DNA of 64,000 nucleotides from Chitinophaga sp. YR627 (lineage in GTDB: Bacteria; Bacteroidota; Bacteroidia; Chitinophagales; Chitinophagaceae). Position 1 is the first letter of the stretch; each line of letters opens with the position of its first letter. Location of the stretch: positions 952,912-1,016,911 of the forward strand of contig NZ_FOUX01000005.1 of assembly GCF_900114995.1 (NCBI RefSeq), written 5' to 3'. Below are positions 35,392 to 44,687 of this stretch, piece after piece. Position numbers and translations under genes: made by a program. The notes below the pieces were generated by a model that saw nothing but the letters and a program-made list of their open reading frames with translations, searched no databases and was not told the origin of the DNA.

Positions 35392-37539
35392 ATGCGTTGT
35401 CACTTATTCAAACATACACTCCCTCTTATCTCAATGCTGATAGGATCAGCCTCCGTGAAAGCACAGTCAGGAGGAGGTTCATTTATCTTAAAAGGACAGG
35501 TAGTAGCCGATAGTTATCCGGCAGTACTCTATCTTGATTATGACCTGAACAGCAAGAACTGGATAAAAGATTCTGTTATTCTGAAAAATGGACATTTCAA
35601 ATTTAAGGGCAACCTTAAAAGACCGCTGGCCGCCAGACTGATATTCAAAAATCAACCAGGCTACAGGCATTTTTATCTGCAACCGGGTACCATAGAAGTA
35701 AATACCACCGGTTCACTGGATAGCGCTATTGTCAGCGGTAGCCCGAATACAGGCATACAGGACAGGTTCTCTGCGTTCCGGGAAAGTTATGCCGGTGTCT
35801 TCGCCAGATTACGTAACAGGTCCTTTTTCAACCGGGGTAATCAGGATACCCTGGATGCTGTAAAAGCGGAGACGGCGGTAGCGCAAAAGCAATACGTCAG
35901 TGAACTGGCAGATCTGATCAGGGAAAATGCAGATGCTTATGCTTCATGGGATATCGTTTATAACTGCCGTATAGGGATGGACCCGGACTTTATAACACCG
36001 CTGTTTGATGCATTGAGTCCGAGACTAAAAAATGCGCCGGAAGGCAAAGAGCTGGCTACGCAGATCGCCAATGTCAGAAAAGTCATGGAGGGTGCTCCGG
36101 CGCCTGATTTTACACAGTCAGATGTAAAAGGGAATCAGATCAGCCTGTCTTCTTTCCGTGGTAAATATGTACTGGTAGACTTCTGGGCCAGCTGGTGTGG
36201 CGTTTGCCGCATGGAGAACCCGAATGTACTGCGTGCCTATAATGTTTTTAAAGACCGAGGTTTCACCGTACTGGGCGTATCCCTCGACGACTCTACCCAG
36301 CACCAGAAATGGCTGAAGGCGATCGAAGAAGATAACATGCCCTGGCAACAGGTATCAGACCTGAAAGGCAGGAATAATATGGCGGCTATACAGTATGGCA
36401 TCAGGGGGATTCCGCAAAACGTGCTGATAGATCCTAATGGCGTTATAGTAGGCAAGAACCTGCGGGATAAGGAACTGATGAACAAACTGATTGAAATCTT
36501 CGATAAGGGCTATAACATGCGTATGGAAGGCGATATCAAAGGCTTTAAGGACAGCATCATTATCTTTACCTATAACAGGGATAATGCACAGATACATGAT
36601 ACGGTTTCCATTCAGAACGGACAGTTCAACTGGCTGGCTTTAATGAAGGAACCACAGGCGGTACAGGCGATCAGTCTGCCCAATCATCACATGCTCCGTT
36701 TCTATTCTGATATCGGGTACCTGCAATTCTCTGCAAAAGCCGATTCATTGGCAGCATTTACCCTGAAAGGCTCCGCATTGCAGGATGAAGCGAACTTCTT
36801 CAAGGCCTCTGTAAAGACAATCACTGATCAGCAGACAGAAGTAGTAACGAAATATTACGCTGCAAACAGTAAAGAGGCACAGCGTCCTTATAAAGCACAA
36901 ATGAAGACCTTACAGGATGAATATAACGGTCGTGTCAGGAAATACATTCAGGAGAATTTCTACAGCCTGTATGCGTTGCAGATGGTGAAAGATATGGCGG
37001 AAGATCTGACCGGACCGGAATATGGAGAAGTCAATCCGCTCTTTATGCGGTTACCGGAAGTGATTCGCGGAACGCCTACCGGAAAAATGGTAGCTGAAAA
37101 GATGCCGGTTATAAAAAGACAGGCTATTGGTGAAGCAGTGACCAATTTCTCTCAGTCTGACAGTACCGGTAAGAACATCTCTATGGCTGATTTCAAAGGC
37201 AAATATGTACTGGTGGATTTCTGGGCCAGCTGGTGCGGTCCCTGTCGTGCAGAAAACCCGAACGTATTGAAAGCATACGATGCCTTCAAGGCCAAAGGAT
37301 TTACCGTAGTAGGCATTTCCCTTGATACGGATGCCTTTAAATGGAAAAAAGCCATCCATGATGATCATATGCCATGGACACAGTTATCTGACCTGAAAGG
37401 CTGGAAAAACGAGGTTGCCCAGTATTATGGCGTGCGTGGTATTCCATGGAATATATTGGTAGGCCCGGATGGTAAGATCATTGCTAAAAGCCTGAGAGAT
37501 GAAGAGCTGATGAACAAGCTATCGGAGATCCTGCATTAA
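35392..37539 (+). CDS. Periplasmic protein with two TlpA-like thioredoxin domains
   Basis: 715 residues from the ATG at 35392; a longer in-frame start would overlap the SusD gene and bury the signal peptide (LISMLIGSASVKAQ). The N-terminal ~120 residues resemble DUF4369. The first redoxin domain (about 230-375) has the active site C269-G-V-C272 in FWASWCGVCRMENPN. A second DUF4369-like segment follows, then a second redoxin domain (about 575-715) with C615-G-P-C618 in FWASWCGPCRAENPN. The two redoxin units are close copies along their length, including LMNKL near their ends, so the gene arose by internal duplication. Different CxxC dipeptides suggest different redox potentials. It is the last gene of the sigma-FecR-SusCD unit and probably keeps exported cysteines reduced. 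Confidence 0.88.
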   Translation: MRCHLFKHTLPLISMLIGSASVKAQSGGGSFILKGQVVADSYPAVLYLDYDLNSKNWIKDSVILKNGHFKFKGNLKRPLAARLIFKNQPGYRHFYLQPGTIEVNTTGSLDSAIVSGSPNTGIQDRFSAFRESYAGVFARLRNRSFFNRGNQDTLDAVKAETAVAQKQYVSELADLIRENADAYASWDIVYNCRIGMDPDFITPLFDALSPRLKNAPEGKELATQIANVRKVMEGAPAPDFTQSDVKGNQISLSSFRGKYVLVDFWASWCGVCRMENPNVLRAYNVFKDRGFTVLGVSLDDSTQHQKWLKAIEEDNMPWQQVSDLKGRNNMAAIQYGIRGIPQNVLIDPNGVIVGKNLRDKELMNKLIEIFDKGYNMRMEGDIKGFKDSIIIFTYNRDNAQIHDTVSIQNGQFNWLALMKEPQAVQAISLPNHHMLRFYSDIGYLQFSAKADSLAAFTLKGSALQDEANFFKASVKTITDQQTEVVTKYYAANSKEAQRPYKAQMKTLQDEYNGRVRKYIQENFYSLYALQMVKDMAEDLTGPEYGEVNPLFMRLPEVIRGTPTGKMVAEKMPVIKRQAIGEAVTNFSQSDSTGKNISMADFKGKYVLVDFWASWCGPCRAENPNVLKAYDAFKAKGFTVVGISLDTDAFKWKKAIHDDHMPWTQLSDLKGWKNEVAQYYGVRGIPWNILVGPDGKIIAKSLRDEELMNKLSEILH

Positions 37540-37576
37540 TCACCGTTTCTTATATACAGTCATAAACCAACCGTTC

Positions 37577-37613
37577 AACAGCCGTTTCGCCTTTGGTGGG
37601 CGGCTGTTTCTTT
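37577..37613 (+). terminator. Terminator after the TlpA-like gene
   Basis: AACAGCCG (37577-37584) pairs with CGGCTGTT (37601-37608), followed by TCTTTT. Confidence 0.75.
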
Positions 37614-37634
37614 TATGAAACGCCTATAATGCAG

Positions 37635-37663
37635 GAAGCCGTCCACCAAAGGTGAACGGCTTC
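37635..37663. terminator. Second hairpin between converging genes, dnaK side
   Basis: GAAGCCGTCCACC pairs with GGTGAACGGCTTC around an AAA loop with one mismatch. It lies between the TlpA-like gene and the dnaK stop. Its loop-side sequence resembles the previous hairpin in inverted orientation, so the two look like one terminator per direction. Confidence 0.65.
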
Positions 37664-37692
37664 TCTATCCTAAATATCCCTAAGCTATTTGC

Positions 37693-39597
37693 TTATTTTA
37701 CTTCTTCGAATTCAGCATCGGTTACGCCTTCGTTGCCGGCAGCGCTACCCTGTGGCTGACCTTCTGCACCTGCACCACCGTTAGCCTGTGCTTCCTGTGT
37801 TGCTTTGTACAGTTCTTCAGAAGCAGCGGTCCATGCGTTGTTCATTTCTGTAACAGCTGCATCTACCTGAGCGACATCACCGCTCTTCTGTGCTTCTTTC
37901 AGTTTGTTCAGCGCAGTTTCGATCGTGCTCTTCTTATCCGCAGGGATCTTGTCACCGTATTCTTTCAGCTGTTTTTCAGTCTGGAAGATCAGGCTATCTG
38001 CCTGGTTCAGTTTCTCGATCTTTTCGCGTGCTTCTTTATCTGAAGACTCGTTCGCTTTCGCTTCAGCCTTCATTTTTTCGATCTCTTCTTTGCTCAGACC
38101 ACTACCTGCTTCGATACGGATGTTCTGTGTTTTACCAGTTCCTTTATCTTTTGCAGTTACGTGCAGGATACCATTCGCATCGATATCGAAGATAACTTCT
38201 ACCTGAGGTACACCGCGTGGTGCTGGTGGGATACCATCCAGGATGAAGCGACCCAGTGTACGGTTCTGGCTTGCTAAAGGACGCTCACCCTGCAGTACGT
38301 GGATCTCAACGCTTGGCTGGTTATCAGCAGCAGTAGAGAATGTTTCTGATTTTTTGCTTGGAATTGTTGTGTTAGACTCGATCAGTTTAGTGAACACACC
38401 ACCCATGGTTTCGATACCCAGAGAAAGCGGGGTAACGTCCAGCAGCAATACGTCTTTTACTTCACCAGTCAGTACACCACCCTGGATAGCAGCACCGATT
38501 GCAACTACTTCATCCGGGTTTACACTTCTGTTCGGTTTTTTACCGAAGAATTTTTCTACCACTTCCTGGATCTTAGGGATACGGGTAGAACCACCTACCA
38601 GGATCACTTCGTCGATTTCAGAAGGGTTCATGCCAGCGTCTTTCAGCGCTTTACGGCAAGGCTCCAGTGTTCTTTCAACCAGGTTATCTGCCAGTTGTTC
38701 GAATTTAGGACGGCTCAGTTTTTTCACCAGGTGTTTAGGCACGCCATCAACAGCGGTGATATAAGGCAGGTTGATTTCAGTTTCCTGAGAAGAAGACAGT
38801 TCGATCTTTGCTTTCTCTGCTGCTTCTTTCAGACGCTGCCATGCCATTGGATCTTTGTGCAGGTCAACCGCTTCATCTTTCTTGAATTCTTCAGCCAGCC
38901 AGTCCATGATCACTTTATCGAAGTCATCACCACCTAAGTGTGTATCACCATTGGTAGATTTTACTTCAAATACACCATCACCCAGTTCAAGCACGGAGAT
39001 ATCGAATGTACCACCACCTAAGTCGAATACAGCGATCTTGCTGTCAGCATGTTTTTTATCCAGACCGTAAGCCAGTGCCGCAGCAGTTGGCTCGTTAATG
39101 ATACGGCGTACTGTCAGACCAGCGATCTCACCAGCTTCTTTAGTAGCCTGACGCTGTGCGTCATTGAAGTAAGCAGGTACAGTGATAACCGCTTCTGTTA
39201 CTTCCTGACCCAGATAATCTTCCGCAGTTTTCTTCATTTTCTGAAGGATCATTGCAGAGATTTCCTGTGGAGTATATAATCTCCCGTCAATATCGATACG
39301 TGTAGTGTTGTTTTCGCCACGTGCTACTTTGTAGCTCCAGTGAGGAATTTCATTGGATAATTCGTCAAAATGACGACCCATGAAACGTTTCACTGACATG
39401 ATAGTGTTTACCGGGTTAGTGATTGCCTGACGTTTTGCAGGATCACCTACCTTTCTTTCACCATTTTTTAAGAAACCCACAACGGAGGGCGTAGTTCTGC
39501 GTCCTTCATCATTGGCAATTACTACCGGTTCGTTACCTTCCATAACGGCAACGCATGAGTTGGTAGTACCTAAGTCAATACCTATTATCTTTCCCAT
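37693..39597 (-). CDS. dnaK: Chaperone protein DnaK (Hsp70)
   Basis: 634 residues, the normal length. The start at 39597 gives the canonical MGKIIGIDLGTTNSCVAVME; the frame extends 19 codons upstream without homology. The ATPase domain has the phosphate motif VFDLGGGTFDISVLELGDG and the adenosine motif ILVGGSTRIPKIQ. The substrate-binding domain starts after DVLLLDVTPLSLGIET, and the lid ends in a Gly/Ala/Gln-rich tail and EGVTDAEFEEVK, the typical C-terminal motif that binds DnaJ. DnaK refolds stress-damaged proteins with DnaJ and GrpE. Neither partner gene is adjacent, as is often so in Bacteroidota. Upstream are spaced TGACAT boxes that may control it. Confidence 0.98.
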   Translation of the reverse strand: MGKIIGIDLGTTNSCVAVMEGNEPVVIANDEGRRTTPSVVGFLKNGERKVGDPAKRQAITNPVNTIMSVKRFMGRHFDELSNEIPHWSYKVARGENNTTRIDIDGRLYTPQEISAMILQKMKKTAEDYLGQEVTEAVITVPAYFNDAQRQATKEAGEIAGLTVRRIINEPTAAALAYGLDKKHADSKIAVFDLGGGTFDISVLELGDGVFEVKSTNGDTHLGGDDFDKVIMDWLAEEFKKDEAVDLHKDPMAWQRLKEAAEKAKIELSSSQETEINLPYITAVDGVPKHLVKKLSRPKFEQLADNLVERTLEPCRKALKDAGMNPSEIDEVILVGGSTRIPKIQEVVEKFFGKKPNRSVNPDEVVAIGAAIQGGVLTGEVKDVLLLDVTPLSLGIETMGGVFTKLIESNTTIPSKKSETFSTAADNQPSVEIHVLQGERPLASQNRTLGRFILDGIPPAPRGVPQVEVIFDIDANGILHVTAKDKGTGKTQNIRIEAGSGLSKEEIEKMKAEAKANESSDKEAREKIEKLNQADSLIFQTEKQLKEYGDKIPADKKSTIETALNKLKEAQKSGDVAQVDAAVTEMNNAWTAASEELYKATQEAQANGGAGAEGQPQGSAAGNEGVTDAEFEEVK

Positions 39598-39654
39598 AAT
39601 TATAAATATTCTCGCTTGTAGTTGTAGATAGATTTTTTGTCTCCGAACTAGCAA

Positions 39655-39710
39655 ATGTCAATGATTATGCCAATGGAGCCGTCATGCAATTATGTCAGTT
39701 TCCAATGTCA
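39655..39710 (-). promoter_or_regulatory. Cluster of TGACAT-type boxes upstream of dnaK
   Basis: On the minus strand TGACAT occurs at 39705-39710, 39692-39697 and 39655-39660, and TGACGG at 39679-39684. Three successive boxes are spaced exactly 13 bp apart and the fourth is 24 bp away. The region lies 58-113 bp before the dnaK ATG. No canonical TAnnTTTG is seen here, which fits a special regulator or sigma factor. Confidence 0.4.
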
Positions 39711-39849
39711 GTTAACCGCCAAATACTGGCAAAAGCGACCAGGCGACTGAACAATTTTCATGAAAAAAGGTTTGTAAGGTAACCCACGGCACCAACCATG
39801 CCCGGGCGAGTAATGCAAATTCAATTTTATATCTAACCCTGAACAAATT

Positions 39850-41199
39850 ATGAAAAACTCCTCCTTTTTCCGGGCAGCCTGTATGGTAGCCCTTTTTACC
39901 CCCTTATGCAGTATAGCCCAGACTTCTGTTACTGGTCCTATTTTTACTGATGGCCCTGGTTACCGCCGCTTTTCGGTAGGTGTAAACGGGGGATTGCTGG
40001 CTCCGGTAGCACCAACGGGTGGCAGCAACGATTTCACAAAATGGAAAGCTCAGGCCGGTTATGGCGCCTACGTAAAGTACCAGATTTTACATTCGCTGGG
40101 CATCCAGGCCAACTATACAGGTGGCAAGCTGGCAGGCAATAATGACCGCAAGTTGGGGAATGGTAAGATGCCCGACCGGGATGTTAACTCATTTGAAACC
40201 AGTCTGAAGTGGTCTGCCGGTCTGAGTGCGGTTGTCAATGTGGCAACTATTAACTGGATGTATAAAAAGAATGCCGTACAGATATATGTATCTGCGGGTG
40301 GTGGTCTGGCAGGCTATTCTCCCAGGATCAGTTCACAGGTAGAAGGCGGCACCATGGAAGAATATAAAAAGGAAGGCATTATTAAAGAATTCTATGTGCC
40401 AATCGGTGCAGGTCTGAAGTTCAAACTCTCAGAATCTGTCAACCTGGATCTGGGATATACCATGCACTATGTGGATGGTGATAACCTGGATGGTTTTAAT
40501 TATGGTCCCAACAGGGATAAATTCTCTTACGGTTACGCAGGTCTCGAATTTCCGCTGGGTAAAAGAACTAAACCAGCCCTTAACTGGCAAAACCCGGCCA
40601 GGGTCATGTACGATGAAATGGCACAACAGAAAGCCAATCTGCAGTCCGAACTGGAAGCCTCCCGCGCACTTAACACCAAACTAACCGCTGATGTGGATAA
40701 GTTGATGGCAGATGCTGATGGGGATGGCGTATCTGACTATTTTGATAAATGTCCGGGTACGGCTGCCGGTACCAAGGTAGATGGCAGTGGCTGTGAATTA
40801 CCAAAAGATACGACGCCTAAACAGATCATTACTAAAGTCACCATCACAGAAGATGACCGCCGACTGATCAAGGATGCGATCCAGAACCTGGAATTTGAAA
40901 CGGCTAAATCCAGCATCAAAGCCAACTCCTACCCGTCACTGGATAAGGTGGCAGAAATGTTGCGCACTAAAGGCTTCAGCCTGAAACTGGGCGGTCATAC
41001 CGACAATGTAGGTAATGCCACCAAAAACATGGCATTGTCAAAAGACAGAGCTGAATCTGTTAAACAGTACCTTGTTGAGCATGGGGCGAATCCATCGAAG
41101 ATTGAAGCCGTAGGCTATGGCGCCAATCAGCCGATCGCCAGCAATAAGACAGCTGCAGGCAGACAGAAAAACAGAAGGGTGGAATTCACCATATATTAA
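39850..41199 (+). CDS. OmpA-family outer-membrane protein with thrombospondin type 3 repeat
   Basis: 449 residues. A signal peptide (ACMVALFTPLCSIAQ) leads to an N-terminal beta-barrel of about 210 residues (FSVGVNGGLLAPVAPTGGSN, then NLDLGYTMHYVDGDNLDGFN). A short helical linker (MAQQKANLQSELEASRALNT) and a calcium-binding type 3 repeat (DADGDGVSDYFDKCPGT) follow. The C-terminal OmpA domain contains LKLGGHTDNVGN and LSKDRAESVKQYLVEHGANP, the motifs that bind diaminopimelate in peptidoglycan. The protein therefore ties the outer membrane to the wall. It is divergent from dnaK across 252 bp. A PorT-like barrel gene starts 52 bp downstream. Confidence 0.93.
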   Translation: MKNSSFFRAACMVALFTPLCSIAQTSVTGPIFTDGPGYRRFSVGVNGGLLAPVAPTGGSNDFTKWKAQAGYGAYVKYQILHSLGIQANYTGGKLAGNNDRKLGNGKMPDRDVNSFETSLKWSAGLSAVVNVATINWMYKKNAVQIYVSAGGGLAGYSPRISSQVEGGTMEEYKKEGIIKEFYVPIGAGLKFKLSESVNLDLGYTMHYVDGDNLDGFNYGPNRDKFSYGYAGLEFPLGKRTKPALNWQNPARVMYDEMAQQKANLQSELEASRALNTKLTADVDKLMADADGDGVSDYFDKCPGTAAGTKVDGSGCELPKDTTPKQIITKVTITEDDRRLIKDAIQNLEFETAKSSIKANSYPSLDKVAEMLRTKGFSLKLGGHTDNVGNATKNMALSKDRAESVKQYLVEHGANPSKIEAVGYGANQPIASNKTAAGRQKNRRVEFTIY

Positions 41200-41251
41200 A
41201 GAATATAGGCATAGATTTTGCGCAAACTGGCAAATTCTCTATGAAACTAAT

Positions 41252-41851
41252 ATGAAAAAACTCATCCTTTCTGTAATGCTGGCAGCTTGTGCGGCATTTA
41301 CAGCCAATGCCCAGACACTCTCTTTTGGTGTTAAAGGCGGTCTGACCCTTTCTAAACTGACCAATTTTGACGACAGCAAAGTCCGTCCGTCTATTTTCGC
41401 GGGTGGCTTCGCTAACATCGCTTTCAATGAGAGCATGTCAGTGCAACCTGAATTACTATATTCCGGCCAGGGAACGAAGTACGAGCTCCTGACCCAGACA
41501 ATCACTTATCGCTTTAATTACATCAACGTACCGGTGATGTTCCAGTACCGTATTGTACCGGAATTTTATCTGGAAGCAGGACCGCAGGCAGGTTTCCTTG
41601 TTTCGGCTAAAACACATGCCGGTAAGGTGACTATAGACGTTGGCGATGCTACCAAAGGCGTAGATTTCGGACTTGGTTTTGGTCTGGGATATCAGTTTCC
41701 GGTAGGAGTGGGTGTGGCCGCCCGTTATATGTTCGGATTGACCAATACAGCCGAAAACAGTAATGAAAGCTACAAGAACTCCGTCGCACAGATCGGTATG
41801 TTCTACACATTCAAACATCAGCATACGGCTTCCGGAAAGCGTAAAAGATAA
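41252..41851 (+). CDS. PorT-like outer-membrane beta-barrel protein
   Basis: 199 residues from the ATG at 41252, which begins a clear signal peptide (LILSVMLAACAAFTANAQ). The mature part alternates polar and hydrophobic residues with glycine turns, starting with LSFGVKGGLTLSKLTNFDD and continuing with MSVQPELLYSGQGTKYELL, VPVMFQYRIVPEFYLEAGPQ and AGFLVSAKT, the pattern of the eight-stranded PorT/OMP_b-brl_2 family. Function of such barrels is mostly unknown. The frame runs on upstream to 41117 inside the OmpA gene, which is not a real start. A TAGATTTTG sequence 35-45 bp before the ATG is one base longer than a -7 consensus. The gene ends at a strong terminator. Confidence 0.88.
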   Translation: MKKLILSVMLAACAAFTANAQTLSFGVKGGLTLSKLTNFDDSKVRPSIFAGGFANIAFNESMSVQPELLYSGQGTKYELLTQTITYRFNYINVPVMFQYRIVPEFYLEAGPQAGFLVSAKTHAGKVTIDVGDATKGVDFGLGFGLGYQFPVGVGVAARYMFGLTNTAENSNESYKNSVAQIGMFYTFKHQHTASGKRKR

Positions 41852-41858
41852 TCTCTCC

Positions 41859-41896
41859 AAAAAGGGCCGGCTTTATAAAGCCGGCCCTTTTTCTTT
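41859..41896 (+). terminator. Strong terminator after the PorT-like gene
   Basis: AAAAAGGGCCGGCTTTA (41859-41875) is directly followed by its reverse complement (41876-41892), giving a stem with GGGCCGGC and a T-run ending TTTTTCTTT. Confidence 0.9.
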
Positions 41897-41938
41897 ATTA
41901 TATTATTGCCTCCTTCCTCTCCCCCGCCAGATTTTTTA

Positions 41939-41946
41939 TACCTTTG
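41939..41946 (+). promoter_or_regulatory. Candidate -7 element (TACCTTTG) for argS
   Basis: Exact TAnnTTTG, 31 bp before the argS ATG. The -33 position has no TTTG. Confidence 0.5.
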
Positions 41947-41977
41947 ACGTTACTTTTTGCATTAACCGTTTATCAGC

Positions 41978-43906
41978 ATGAGTGTTGTACAATCCATAAA
42001 ATCTGCTGCTGCCGCAGCAATTAAGGCGCTTTTTGACCAGACAATTCCTGCAAAGGATATTGCCATCAATACTACGAAACCTGAATTCGAAGGTGAATAC
42101 ACCATCCTGGTGTTCCCTTTCACTAAATTCAGCCGCTTAAAACCCGAAGAAACTGCTGATCGACTGGGTAAATACCTGCAGGAACACAATCCTGACCTCG
42201 TGGCAGGATACAATGTGATCAAAGGTTTTCTGAATATCCAGGTGAATGAACAATACTGGGCACAATACCTCCAGCAACACTTCAATAACCGCAATATCGG
42301 TAAGAAACCAGCCAATGGTAAGAAAGTGATGGTGGAGTACTCTTCTCCCAATACCAACAAACCTTTGCACCTGGGTCACCTGCGTAATAACTTCCTGGGT
42401 TATGCCGTATCTGAGATCCTGAAAGCCAATGGTTATGAGGTGATCAAAGCCAACCTGGTAAATGACAGAGGTATTCACATCTGTAAGTCCATGCTCGCAT
42501 GGCAGCTGTTCGCCCATGGTGATACCCCTGAATCAACCGGTATCAAAGGCGATCACCTGGTGGGCGACTACTATGTGAAGTTTGAATCTATTCTGAAAGA
42601 ACAGACAGAACCTATTATTGCCCGTGCGTTAGAGCATGATTATAAAGACTTTGAAGGGGCTGATAAAGAACGCATGGAGAAACTGGTGACTGTTTTCCAT
42701 AAACCTGAAATTCAGGCTGACGAGGAGAAACTGGATAAGCTGAATGACGAGATCAGGGAACTGGCACGTAAGCAGACAGAAATCATGCAGCAAGCGAAAA
42801 TCATGCTGCAGCAGTGGGAAGCCGGTAACCCTGAAGTAAGAGCGCTCTGGGCGACCATGAACGGCTGGGTATACAAAGGTTTTAATCAGACTTACAAGCG
42901 GCTGGGCATTGACTTTGACAAAATGTACTATGAAAGCGAGACCTATCTTCTGGGTAAAGACCTGGTAGAAGAAGGGCTGGCAAAAGGGATATTATTCAAA
43001 AAAGAGGACAACTCCGTATGGATTGACCTCACTGCCGACGGCCTGGATGAAAAGCTGTTACTGCGTGGCGATGGTACCTCCGTATATATGACACAGGACC
43101 TCGGTACTGCCCGTCTGAAATACGCTGACTATCAGATGGATCAAAGTCTGTATGTAGTGGCGGATGAACAGAACTACCACTTTAAAGTACTGCAGCTGAT
43201 TCTCCAGAAGTTACAGGAGCCTTGCGCTGACGGTATCTACCACCTGTCTTATGGTATGGTGGAACTGCCAAGCGGCCGTATGAAAAGCCGTGAAGGTACC
43301 GTTGTCGATGCAGACGACCTGATAGATGAGATGATCGCGACAGCAGCTGAACAGACCAAAGAATCCGGTAAACTCGATGATATGACCGAGGATGCACAAG
43401 GATTACTGTATAACATGATCGGTCTCGGTGGTCTTAAATTCTTCCTGTTACGTGTGGACCCGAAAAAGAAGATGGTCTTCGATCCGAGAGAGTCTATCAG
43501 TCTGCAGGGATTCACCAGTGCATTTGTACAATACGCATATGCACGTATTAAATCCATTCTCCGTGAAGTAGCGCCAGATATAGATAAACTGGAAGGTTAC
43601 TGTCATAAGGGCAGCCTTACAACATTGGAGAAGGCCCTGATCGTACTCAACGAACAGTATGACAATGTGTTGGAAGAAGCAGCCAAAGAAATGAGTCCGT
43701 CTGTGATTGCCAACTATGCTTATCAACTGGCACAGACTTTCAACTCTTTCTATGCGGAGAAGAAAGATGGTATACCTGTTCATTCCGTAAGACAGGCAGA
43801 AACACCTGAAAAGCAAAAGTTGCGTTTGCAGATCATCAAGCTGACTGCAAACACTATTGCGAAGAGCATGAAGTTGCTGGGTATCGAAGTGCCGGAAAGA
43901 ATGTAA
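41978..43906 (+). CDS. argS: Arginyl-tRNA synthetase
   Basis: 642 residues. The N-terminal additional domain (residues 1-110) is followed by the class I catalytic domain: VEYSSPNTNKPLHLGHLRNN contains the HIGH signature as HLGH at 131-134, and ANLVNDRGIHICKSML follows. The second signature appears as GRMKSREGTVVDADDLIDEM, the ArgS form of KMSKS. The C-terminal anticodon-binding domain carries FVQYAYARIKSILRE and ends with TANTIAKSMKLLGIEVPERM, the standard ArgS terminus. The enzyme charges tRNA-Arg using ATP. It is monocistronic, with a promoter element 31 bp upstream and a 23-bp hairpin after the stop. Confidence 0.97.
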   Translation: MSVVQSIKSAAAAAIKALFDQTIPAKDIAINTTKPEFEGEYTILVFPFTKFSRLKPEETADRLGKYLQEHNPDLVAGYNVIKGFLNIQVNEQYWAQYLQQHFNNRNIGKKPANGKKVMVEYSSPNTNKPLHLGHLRNNFLGYAVSEILKANGYEVIKANLVNDRGIHICKSMLAWQLFAHGDTPESTGIKGDHLVGDYYVKFESILKEQTEPIIARALEHDYKDFEGADKERMEKLVTVFHKPEIQADEEKLDKLNDEIRELARKQTEIMQQAKIMLQQWEAGNPEVRALWATMNGWVYKGFNQTYKRLGIDFDKMYYESETYLLGKDLVEEGLAKGILFKKEDNSVWIDLTADGLDEKLLLRGDGTSVYMTQDLGTARLKYADYQMDQSLYVVADEQNYHFKVLQLILQKLQEPCADGIYHLSYGMVELPSGRMKSREGTVVDADDLIDEMIATAAEQTKESGKLDDMTEDAQGLLYNMIGLGGLKFFLLRVDPKKKMVFDPRESISLQGFTSAFVQYAYARIKSILREVAPDIDKLEGYCHKGSLTTLEKALIVLNEQYDNVLEEAAKEMSPSVIANYAYQLAQTFNSFYAEKKDGIPVHSVRQAETPEKQKLRLQIIKLTANTIAKSMKLLGIEVPERM

Positions 43907-43917
43907 TCCACAGCTTG

Positions 43918-43966
43918 TTATAAAAGCAAAAGGGTTCACCAATGGTGAACCCTTTTGCTTTTATAA
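43918..43966. terminator. Bidirectional terminator between argS and the TPR gene
   Basis: A perfect stem of about 23 bp: 43918-43940 pairs with 43944-43966 around AAT, core AAAAGGGTTCACC with GGTGAACCCTTTT, flanked by A and T runs on both sides. Confidence 0.92.
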
Positions 43967-43973
43967 TAGCTAT

Positions 43974-44666
43974 CTATTGAACAACCAGTAACGCCTTATC
44001 ACACAAGGCCTCTCCTTTCGCTATCTCTCCTTTACCGATATACGATTTACCCAACAGGAACATGGCAAATGCATTCTCAGGCTGTATCCGCAGTAAACGG
44101 TCCCAGTAAGTGACAGCCGCCACATATTCACCCGCCAGATAATAATGATGTGCCAGTGCCTGTAAAGCCCGGGGATCGTCCTGACGTAGTTCAAGACAGG
44201 TCTGCAGGTGTTGTATCCCTTTGACCGTGTCTTTGATGTGCAAATATGCTGTACCGAGTGTCAGACAATAATCCGCGTCCTGCCGTCGCCCCTTCTTCAT
44301 GGCTATTTCAAATGCATGAACGGCAGCGGGAAAGTCTTTTGTATTGAAATAAAGTACGCCTATGGCATACCAGGCTACAGGCTGGTCATCTTCCAGCCGC
44401 AGGTATTCCCTGTACCAGGTAATACTTTCCGGATAGACCTCTTCCAGCACAGAAATCTCTGCCAGTTGCAGGTAAGCTAACGCATACCCACTGTCACGAC
44501 GTAAAATTTCTTTAAAGCACTTCTTTGCAGCATCAAGCTCGCCGGCATGCCGGTAACTGATACCTTCTTTGTAAAGACTCTTTAATTTATTTCCAGGAAA
44601 AGCCATAACAACTTGCGCAAATAGGATAGCCCATAACAAAGGACATAAGATACGGATATTCAGCAT
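43974..44666 (-). CDS. Exported tetratricopeptide-repeat protein
   Basis: 230 residues. A signal peptide or membrane anchor (ILCPLLWAILFAQVVMAF) precedes about five TPR units of 34 residues: SYRHAGELDAAKKCFKEILR, LAYLQLAEISVLEEVYPESI, AWYAIGVLYFNTKDFPAAVH, YCLTLGTAYLHIKDTVKGIQ and LQALAHHYYLAGEYVAAVTY, then AMFLLGKSYIGKGEIAKGEA. These form a helical scaffold for protein-protein contact in the periplasm. Partner and role are unknown. It has its own promoter element at 44688-44695 just after the cdd stop and shares a bidirectional terminator with argS. Confidence 0.85.
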   Translation of the reverse strand: MLNIRILCPLLWAILFAQVVMAFPGNKLKSLYKEGISYRHAGELDAAKKCFKEILRRDSGYALAYLQLAEISVLEEVYPESITWYREYLRLEDDQPVAWYAIGVLYFNTKDFPAAVHAFEIAMKKGRRQDADYCLTLGTAYLHIKDTVKGIQHLQTCLELRQDDPRALQALAHHYYLAGEYVAAVTYWDRLLRIQPENAFAMFLLGKSYIGKGEIAKGEALCDKALLVVQ

Positions 44667-44687
44667 AGGGCATCGTACGGACTACAA

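Noticed and set aside
38243..38764. + strand Ser-rich frame of 173 codons
   Set aside because: It is a shadow of dnaK.
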